7,451 nt of DNA from Oscillospiraceae bacterium (GTDB taxonomy: Bacteria; Bacillota; Clostridia; Oscillospirales; Acutalibacteraceae), in contig WREG01000093.1 of the NCBI GenBank assembly GCA_009779455.1, positions 1 to 7,451 of the forward strand, in the 5' to 3' direction. This document shows positions 1 through 4,667 of this stretch, piece after piece. Position 1 is the stretch's first letter. Each line of letters opens with the position of its first letter. Under the pieces are notes generated by a model, which made no database searches, was not told the origin of the DNA, and was given only the letters and a program-made list of their open reading frames with translations. The translations under genes were made by a program, and so were the position numbers.

Positions 1-1
1 A

Positions 2-166
2 AAGGTTATACTTTTACCTGTAGCTGATATTAACATACGCACAAGTAACTTGTCTTCTCACGTTGAGGTTGACAATAATAAACAAGTAAGAAGTTTGCCT
101 TTAATGGACGCACCAGCGCATATAGAGGATTTCAAACGTTACGGCAGGGAGGAACTGTATGAGTGA
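2..166 (+). CDS. 3' end of an unrecognised gene, probable partner of the downstream antitoxin gene
   Basis: An open frame enters from the left edge and ends at TGA 164-166, giving 54 residues that finish in FKRYGREELYE. No start lies in the window, so this is a C-terminal fragment. It is polar, has no membrane segment, and contains no motif I recognise. Its stop overlaps the start of the next gene (ATG 159-161), a layout typical of translationally coupled pairs such as toxin-antitoxin operons. The next gene is antitoxin-like, so a toxin or partner role is plausible, but this is inference from position only. The strong ribosome-binding site of the next gene lies inside this frame, and the coding sense stays open up to it, which supports the frame being real. 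Confidence 0.55.
   Translation, partial: KVILLPVADINIRTSNLSSHVEVDNNKQVRSLPLMDAPAHIEDFKRYGREELYE
147..153 (+). promoter_or_regulatory. Shine-Dalgarno of the broken antitoxin gene
   Basis: GGGAGGA lies 5 bases before ATG 159-161. It fixes the start of the zinc-finger gene inside the end of the preceding frame and shows that the original gene began with MSDKIF. That start is in a different frame from the rest of the protein, so this site is the main evidence that the gene is frameshifted rather than starting further downstream. Confidence 0.7.
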
Positions 167-373
167 TAAAATTTTTACGGAACGACGGCAGATGTCACGG
201 ATTTGGGAAAATGCCTTATAATCGTGCGTAATGTGCCTTGCCACAAATGCCCCGAATGCAGCGAAACCCTTTACACGGGTGATGTTGTTAAGCGTTTGGA
301 GGAAATTGTGGAAACGGCAAAATCAGCCATGAACGAAATCGCTGTTATTGATTATAACAGCAAAGCGGCTTGA
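159..373 (+). pseudogene. YgiT-type zinc-finger protein (MqsA-like antitoxin), frameshifted
   Basis: From ATG 159 the frame reads MSDKIF and then terminates early at TAA 219-221. The frame one base back continues as YGTTADVTDLGKCLIIVRNV to TGA 371-373. Adding one T to the five-T run at 172-176 joins the two into a 71-residue protein, the usual size of short YgiT-type zinc-finger proteins of Firmicutes. Visible family features are the DLGKCLIIVRNVP strand, the cysteine cluster CHKCPEC (restored residues 28-34), the helix VVKRLEEIVETAK, and an IDYNSKAA tail. The helix-turn-helix of full-length MqsA is absent, as is the usual first CxxC pair. Members of this family are antitoxins or orphan relatives. 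As read, the gene would make only 20 residues. A sequencing or assembly error in the T run is an equally simple explanation, and a ribosomal -1 slip on TTT is possible but less likely. Confidence 0.8.
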
Positions 374-381
374 CAGGAAAC

Positions 382-398
382 GCGGGCGTCCCGCCCGC
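382..398 (+). repeat. GC-rich perfect hairpin after the antitoxin gene
   Basis: A 7-bp perfect inverted repeat, GCGGGCG and CGCCCGC, is separated by the loop TCC and starts 9 bases after the antitoxin stop codon. No T tract follows on either strand, so it is not a standard intrinsic terminator. It may be a transcript-end stabiliser or a relative of the two GC-rich palindromic elements near 2623 and 4198, which share a GGGCG arm and a similar position just after a gene. The relationship is inference. Confidence 0.5.
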
Positions 399-426
399 AA
401 ATATGAAATAAGGCGATGATTTATTT

Positions 427-987
427 ATGCTAAAAAATAAGATGTTTGTTTTTAAAATTGTTATGGCGATTATAAATTTATTGCTCATAATCTATACTAT
501 CTTGTATTTGGCATCAAAAATAGGATTAATAGGCGGTACATCTCAAACAATGGTTTCCGCAGCCATTGTTTTATTAGGTATATTTTGGCTTTTTTTATTA
601 ATAAAGCGTCGGTTTCCGAAATTTAAAATAATAAAAGTAATCGGAATCGGTTTATTGTTGATATTTATATTTATAAATTTATTAGTAACAGCGGCATTAT
701 GGGCATTAAGACCTATGGCAACAACGAGATTTAGTTCTCCGTCAGGGAAAAACGAATTAGTTGTCATGCAGGAATACGATGAATATGGTTATCGCGTGTA
801 TGCGGTAAAATACAAGTGGTTTTTTAAATGGCATAAAGACGGGCTTATATTTGTATACGGTTTCAAAGATCCTTATTACGAAATCGAATGGCCTGATGAA
901 AATCAAGCGGTTGTTAAATTTAAAAGCATTGATAATATGGAAGAAAAATATAATTCAAACCCAAATATAATCGTTAATTTTAAATAA
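427..987 (+). CDS. Small membrane protein, three helices plus extracytoplasmic domain, unknown function
   Basis: The protein has 186 residues. Three hydrophobic segments lie at about residues 8-30, 42-60 and 68-94. The basic loop KRRFPKFK (60-67) places the second loop inside, so the C-terminal half (about 95-186) is predicted outside the cell. That half reads SSPSGKNELVVMQEY, then alternating strands, then EIEWPDENQAVVKFKSI. This resembles the SPDGKY...W.d.d.vvI pattern of small DUF5412-like lipoprotein or membrane proteins, but the match is too weak to name. The ribosome-binding site is poor (AAGG, about 13 bases upstream). ATG 442 is an alternative start that would remove five residues. 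The gene is markedly AT-rich with many TTT, TTA and ATA codons, unlike xylB 14 bases downstream, which suggests a different origin or relaxed selection. It may be read through into xylB, since no terminator separates them. Confidence 0.75.
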   Translation: MLKNKMFVFKIVMAIINLLLIIYTILYLASKIGLIGGTSQTMVSAAIVLLGIFWLFLLIKRRFPKFKIIKVIGIGLLLIFIFINLLVTAALWALRPMATTRFSSPSGKNELVVMQEYDEYGYRVYAVKYKWFFKWHKDGLIFVYGFKDPYYEIEWPDENQAVVKFKSIDNMEEKYNSNPNIIVNFK

Positions 988-1001
988 AGGAAAAAATCAA
1001 T

Positions 1002-2606
1002 ATGTATTTACTAGGAATAGACATAGGCACCTCCGGCACGAAAACCGTGCTGTTTGACACGGCGGGCAACCCGATTGCGTCCTACACCGGCGAATACCCC
1101 CTATACCAGCCGAAAAACGGCTATGCCGAGCAGGAGCCGCTCGATTGGTGGAACGCCACGGTTGATGGGATTAAAGCCGTTTTGGGCAAAAGCGGCGCAG
1201 ACCCCTGCGATATAGCGGGGATCGGCCTTTCGGGGCAGATGCACGGGCTTGTCATGCTCGATAAGGACGGCAAGCCGCTGAGAAAATCAATAATATGGTG
1301 CGACCAGCGCACCGCCGCCGAATGCGAAGAGATAACCTCCGCAGTGGGCACCCAAAGGCTTGTTGAAATCACCGCGAACCCCGCTCTGACGGGCTTCACG
1401 GCTTCAAAAATACTGTGGGTGCGGAACAACGAGCCGGAAATTTACGAAAAATGCAAAACAATCCTCTTGCCTAAGGATTACATAAGGTTTATGCTCACCG
1501 GAGAAAGGGCTACGGAAGTGTCCGACGCGTCGGGGATGCAGCTTCTCGATGTGCCTAACCGCCGGTGGTCTGAGGAAGTCCTTGATAAGCTTTCCATTGA
1601 GAAATCATTGCTTGGGAAGGTTTATGAATCCCCCGAAATAACAGGCCAGGTTACGAAATTTTCGGCGGAGCTGACGGGCTTGAAAGAGGGAACCCCCGTA
1701 GCCGGCGGCGCGGGCGACAACGCGGCGGCGGCTGTCGGCACGGGCGTGGTCCGCGACGGGCGGGGCTTTACAACGATAGGCACCAGCGGCGTGGTTTTCG
1801 CGCACACCGACAGGCTTTCAATTGACAAAAAAGGCCGCGTCCACACATTCTGCGCGGCGGTCCCCGGCACATGGCACGTTATGGGCGTGACCCAGGGCGC
1901 GGGGCTTTCACTCAAATGGTTTAAGGACAATTTCTGCGGCGGGGAGTTAAAAGAAGCGGAAAAACAGGGCGTGGACGTATATTATCTGCTCGACAAAGAG
2001 GCCGGCAAAGTCCCCGTGGGGTCCAACAGGCTTATTTACCTGCCCTACCTGATGGGCGAACGCACGCCCCACCTTGACGCCAACGCACGGGGCGCGTTCT
2101 TCGGCCTGTCGGCCATACATACCAAATATGATATGCTGAGGGCTGTCATGGAGGGCGTTTCGTTCTCGCTCAAAGACTGCCTGAATGTATTAATTGGGAT
2201 TGGCGCGGTTCCAAATACTAATTCCGCCGCAAAACGCAGCGACTGCGAATATTCGCAAGAAAGCCCTAATCCCTATCCCCTAAATCCTAAACCCTTTGAA
2301 ATGCTGGCCTGCGGGGGCGGCGGCTCCAGCGCGTTATGGCGGCAGATGCTAAGCGATATCTTTGGCATTGACATAAAAACGGTAAAATCCAAAGAAGGCC
2401 CTGCTTTGGGCGTCGCCCTGCTTGCGGGCGTGGGCGCCGGGATATATAAAAGCGTCCCGGAGGCCTGCGACAGCGTTATCGCATATTCGGAAAGGCAGTT
2501 GCCTAACAATGAAAATCAAAAAATATACGAAAAATATTATGATTTATATAAAAAGCTGTATCCGGCTTTAAAATTGGGATTTTCGGAGTTGGCAAATTTG
2601 CCGTAA
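1002..2606 (+). CDS. xylB: Xylulokinase (FGGY family carbohydrate kinase) with an internal insertion
   Basis: Phosphorylates D-xylulose with ATP to xylulose 5-phosphate, feeding the pentose phosphate pathway in the cytoplasm. The N-terminal phosphate loop is GIDIGTSGTKT with Asp7. The substrate motif GLSGQMHG has Met80-His81, WCDQR has Asp101, and the catalytic base is Asp239 in GGAGDNA. FGGY C-terminal signatures follow: TIGTSGVV, GVTQGAGLSLKWF, LPYLMGERTPHLD, and ACGGGGSSALWRQ. GLSGQMHG points to xylulokinase rather than glycerol kinase or gluconokinase. The start is set by AAAGGA 10 bases upstream. Length is 534 against about 500 for the family. The excess is an insertion at residues 405-431, between the helix DCLNVL..GAVP and the conserved FEMLACGGGG strand. 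Both flanks are intact and in frame, so the enzyme may still fold. No xylose isomerase gene is in the window. Confidence 0.95.
   Translation: MYLLGIDIGTSGTKTVLFDTAGNPIASYTGEYPLYQPKNGYAEQEPLDWWNATVDGIKAVLGKSGADPCDIAGIGLSGQMHGLVMLDKDGKPLRKSIIWCDQRTAAECEEITSAVGTQRLVEITANPALTGFTASKILWVRNNEPEIYEKCKTILLPKDYIRFMLTGERATEVSDASGMQLLDVPNRRWSEEVLDKLSIEKSLLGKVYESPEITGQVTKFSAELTGLKEGTPVAGGAGDNAAAAVGTGVVRDGRGFTTIGTSGVVFAHTDRLSIDKKGRVHTFCAAVPGTWHVMGVTQGAGLSLKWFKDNFCGGELKEAEKQGVDVYYLLDKEAGKVPVGSNRLIYLPYLMGERTPHLDANARGAFFGLSAIHTKYDMLRAVMEGVSFSLKDCLNVLIGIGAVPNTNSAAKRSDCEYSQESPNPYPLNPKPFEMLACGGGGSSALWRQMLSDIFGIDIKTVKSKEGPALGVALLAGVGAGIYKSVPEACDSVIAYSERQLPNNENQKIYEKYYDLYKKLYPALKLGFSELANLP
2214..2294 (+). repeat. 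In-frame repeat-like insertion inside xylB
   Basis: This 81-base, 27-codon stretch encodes residues 405-431 of XylB, which have no counterpart in the usual FGGY pattern. The DNA does not look like the rest of the gene. It holds an inverted repeat CGCAG-CGA-CTGCG (2235-2247), overlapping a perfect 14-bp palindrome TGCGAATATTCGCA (2244-2257). After these comes a degenerate pyrimidine-rich tract of CCCTAAT, CCCTAT, CCCCTAAAT, CCTAAA and CCC units (2262-2294). The peptide is low in structure, rich in Pro, Asn and Ser. It looks like a small palindromic intergenic element that inserted without breaking the frame, as Rickettsia palindromic elements do. The exact edges are estimated from protein alignment by memory. 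Confidence 0.6.
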
Positions 2607-2622
2607 GATATACGGCGCAATA

Positions 2623-2647
2623 TGTAGGGGCGATTATTAATCGCTCG
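2623..2647 (+). repeat. TGTAGGGGCG palindromic element, copy A
   Basis: The element starts TGTAGGGGCG and forms an 8-bp stem, GGGCGATT (2628-2635) with AATCGCTC (2639-2646), including one G-T wobble, around the loop ATT. It lies 16 bases after the xylB stop. Copy B at 4198-4222 has the same lead sequence, stem length and loop, with compensated differences in the stem. A second, shorter hairpin (GCCGTA, AGATA, TACGGC, 2600-2616) sits directly before it at the xylB stop. No T tract follows, so it is more like a dispersed intergenic repeat than a classical terminator. Confidence 0.65.
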
Positions 2648-2680
2648 CAATCATGAATTATTGAAAGCCGGAGGATTAAC

Positions 2681-2734
2681 GTGAAAAGCGAATATACCGC
2701 TGAAGATTTTGCAAAATGCGTAAAAAATCAATAA
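2681..2734 (+). CDS. 17-codon ORF with strong ribosome-binding site, possible gene remnant
   Basis: GGAGG at 2670-2674 lies 6 bases before GTG 2681, an ideal ribosome-binding site in an otherwise non-coding gap. The frame reads MKSEYTAEDFAKCVKNQ and then stops at TAA 2732-2734. It ends 31 bases before the start of the dockerin gene. The peptide looks like the first residues of a small clostridial protein I vaguely recall, with continuation like VKNPYFDKL. A neighbouring frame just past the stop reads NNFDK before its own stop, which fits decay by a frameshift. The alternative is a true leader peptide for the downstream gene. Function unknown; the call rests mainly on the ribosome-binding site. 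Confidence 0.4.
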   Translation: MKSEYTAEDFAKCVKNQ

Positions 2735-2765
2735 TTTTGATAAATAAAAAATTAAGGACGGTTCC

Positions 2766-4202
2766 ATGAACGGAAAAACAAAAATTAAAAAGTTAAAAAC
2801 AGTTATAATATCCGCTGTATTTTTTATAATTGCCGCTTGTATTACGGCCCTGTCGGCCTACGCCGCCGACAGCTACCTTATTATTTCGGCCGCAGGAACG
2901 CCGTTATATCAATCGGCCGGCGCGAAAAGCGATATTGTTATAACCGTCAGCAGAAACGCCGTTTTGCCGGTAACGGAAAAACAGGGTGGATTCGGCCTGA
3001 CGAAATACGAGGGCTATACGGGCTGGGTCGAACTTTCCAAGGTCAAACCGTATGATGAAAAAGGCAATGCCGAATCCATAAAAATCACAAAACGCCCCTC
3101 TAAGCTTACATATTACGAAGACGACGGATTGGATATAACGGGGCTTGAGCTTGAAGTCAGAAATAAAGACGGCTCCGTCAGCATATTCAAAAAAGGTTTT
3201 ACTGTCCTTTCCCCGCTCATGTCGGGGGAGGGAAAGAAAACCGTAAAGGTTATGCACAACAGCCTGTACGCGGGGTTTGACATAACGGTAAAAAAGATCC
3301 CCGTTGAAAAAATTGAAATAACAACCCTGCCAAACAAAACACAATTTTATGAAGGGAAAGATATTGACCTTTCAGGGATGAGAATAACCGTTTATTATAC
3401 CGACGGCAGAGAGCCTTTGGAAACGGGCGAATTTTCCGTCAGCGGCTATAACCCCTATAAAACGGGGCTGAAGGATATTACGGTATATTACAGATATGAG
3501 GAATTTTCCGTTTCTTTAACAGTGGAGACAATACCGAAAACTTTAATAGGAATCGACGTTAAACCGCCCGACAGCGCGAGTATCTACAGCGACGAGTGGC
3601 CGCCGATTTTCGCGGGCATGACAGTTACGGCGATATACGACAACGGCGATACTGAAACGGTAGTCGCAAACATTGATTACGGGAAGCTTGAAATAGGGCC
3701 GAAAACCGTAACGGTCGAGTACGGGGGCTTTAAAAAGCAATTTACGGTAAACATAATAAAAACAGAGCTTATTACAGTAAAAATTGACCCGCCGCGCAAC
3801 CATATTTATCTTATCAATACGCTGCCTGATCTGACGGGGCTTGCGGTTTACGCGGTATATAACAGCGGTAGGGTGACGCCCGTCCCGGACACGGATTATG
3901 CCGTTTCAAAAATCGACGCGGGAAAGCCGGGCCTTCAGGAAGTTACGGTCACGTATAAGGGCTTTAGAAATGTATTTGCAATTTATATTAAAGGCGCGAT
4001 GCTGATGGGCGACGTCAATCTGGACGGCGAAATCGACGCGGCGGACGCAAGGCTCGTACTGCGATGGGCCGCGAAGCTTGAAGCCCTTGACGATATCCAG
4101 CTTTCCGTTGCGGACGTCAATATGGACGGCGATGCAAACGCCGCCGACGCGAGGCTGATATTGCGCCATGTTGCTAAACTGGAATTTATACCGCAAATGT
4201 AG
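2766..4202 (+). CDS. Secreted dockerin protein with SH3-like domain and four Ig-like repeats
   Basis: The 478-residue precursor begins with a signal peptide: basic MNGKTKIKKLK, hydrophobic core 12-30, likely cleavage near AYA/A at 33-34. Residues 36-93 form an SH3-like domain ending GYTGWVELSKV. Four bacterial Ig-like repeats of the Big_3 type follow at about 104-176, 181-254, 259-332 and 335-408, each with a pattern like YYEDDGLDITGLELEV..DG. Residues 414-474 are a type I dockerin with two calcium-binding motifs, DVNLDGEIDAADARL (416-430) and DVNMDGDANAADARL (450-464), with ligand-type residues at motif positions 1, 3, 5, 9 and 12. Dockerins bind cohesins on scaffoldins in cellulosome-like complexes. 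No catalytic or carbohydrate-binding module is visible, so a structural, adhesive or scaffold-associated role is inferred. AAGGA 7 bases upstream sets the start. The stop codon is contributed by a palindromic repeat, so the last residues (PQM) may derive from that element. Confidence 0.9.
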   Translation: MNGKTKIKKLKTVIISAVFFIIAACITALSAYAADSYLIISAAGTPLYQSAGAKSDIVITVSRNAVLPVTEKQGGFGLTKYEGYTGWVELSKVKPYDEKGNAESIKITKRPSKLTYYEDDGLDITGLELEVRNKDGSVSIFKKGFTVLSPLMSGEGKKTVKVMHNSLYAGFDITVKKIPVEKIEITTLPNKTQFYEGKDIDLSGMRITVYYTDGREPLETGEFSVSGYNPYKTGLKDITVYYRYEEFSVSLTVETIPKTLIGIDVKPPDSASIYSDEWPPIFAGMTVTAIYDNGDTETVVANIDYGKLEIGPKTVTVEYGGFKKQFTVNIIKTELITVKIDPPRNHIYLINTLPDLTGLAVYAVYNSGRVTPVPDTDYAVSKIDAGKPGLQEVTVTYKGFRNVFAIYIKGAMLMGDVNLDGEIDAADARLVLRWAAKLEALDDIQLSVADVNMDGDANAADARLILRHVAKLEFIPQM

Positions 4203-4222
4203 GGGCGGTTATTAGCCGCCCG
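4198..4222 (+). repeat. TGTAGGGGCG palindromic element, copy B, overlapping the dockerin gene stop
   Basis: This copy has the same TGTAGGGGCG lead as copy A at 2623, then an 8-bp stem GGGCGGTT (4203-4210) with AGCCGCCC (4214-4221), including one wobble, around the same ATT loop. The TAG stop of the dockerin gene (4200-4202) is part of the lead sequence. Similarity to copy A extends a few bases upstream (CGCAA, then ATG). Bases that differ between the copies are mostly paired changes within the stem, so the hairpin rather than the exact sequence seems to be preserved. Confidence 0.7.
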
Positions 4223-4250
4223 GAATTTTATATAATTTAGGATGGGTTTT

Positions 4251-4667
4251 ATGCCAAAAACAAAATCAAAGATAAACAGCATTATCAAATATGCGGCGCT
4301 GGCGGTAGCGGTTGTGGCTGCGGCCAGTGCGCTTTCCGTTGTTTACGGCGCTTTTATAAAAAAACCGGCTGACTACGGCAAGGCCGTTTCGGTTTCAGTG
4401 ATAATTGACGGCAAAACGGAAATTTCAAAACAGATAAAAACCGAATCCTTATATTTATCCGAAGTATTGGCGGAAGCCGGGCTTATAAAAGACGGGGATA
4501 TCTCCGGAGGGATCATAAATACTATAAACGGCGTTACCGCCGATGAAAAAAACGATGAATTCTGGCGCGTCACGAAAAGCGGCGAAGCCGTTGATACGCC
4601 CGTGACGCAGACGCCTGTTGAAGACGGCGATAAATTTGAGGTCACTTTAAAATTTTACAGGATATAA
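4251..4667 (+). CDS. Membrane-anchored DUF4430-like protein
   Basis: The protein has 138 residues from the chosen start. A basic N-terminus is followed by one hydrophobic segment (about residues 10-34) that would act as an uncleaved anchor or signal, leaving the rest outside. The outer part reads SVSVIIDGKTEIS, then TESLYLSEVLAEAG, then IINTINGVTADEKNDEFWRV, and finally PVEDGDKFEVTLKFY. This matches the DUF4430 (transcobalamin C-terminal-like) pattern: a leader strand, a helix with E.L, a Gly-Val turn, an F/W-W strand and a closing DGD strand. Such domains occur on cell-surface proteins of Firmicutes; ligand unknown. ATG 4251 is preferred because AGGA (4239-4242) lies 8 bases upstream; the in-frame ATG 4242 has no proper site. 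A TATAAT at 4231-4236 could be a -10 box, but no good -35 is seen. It follows the dockerin gene by 48 bases, so shared transcription is likely. Its last 13 bp overlap the opposing sigma-factor gene. Confidence 0.8.
   Translation: MPKTKSKINSIIKYAALAVAVVAAASALSVVYGAFIKKPADYGKAVSVSVIIDGKTEISKQIKTESLYLSEVLAEAGLIKDGDISGGIINTINGVTADEKNDEFWRVTKSGEAVDTPVTQTPVEDGDKFEVTLKFYRI

Noticed and set aside
172..176. Programmed -1 frameshifting as the main explanation for the split antitoxin frame
   Set aside because: The site lacks a standard X-XXY-YYZ heptamer in the right register and has only five Ts; mutation or sequencing error is simpler, so I keep it only as an alternative.
543..767. 74-residue minus-strand ORF inside the membrane protein gene
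   Set aside because: No ribosome-binding site, AT-rich low-complexity composition, and it lies entirely opposite a better-supported gene.
1121..1930. Several minus-strand ORFs opposite xylB
   Set aside because: XylB is certain from its motifs; the opposite frames are shadows of GC-biased codons with no recognisable domains.
2262..2294. CCCTAA-like tract as a true telomere repeat
   Set aside because: Units are irregular, the tract is short and it sits in frame within a bacterial gene; no sign of eukaryotic DNA elsewhere.
2591..2602. Palindrome GGCAAATTTGCC at the end of xylB as a terminator
   Set aside because: It is within codons, has no loop as a perfect palindrome, and is not followed by a T tract.
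2904..4288. Minus-strand and alternative-frame ORFs across the dockerin gene
   Set aside because: The plus-strand frame has a signal peptide, repeats and a dockerin; the others have no motifs or start signals.
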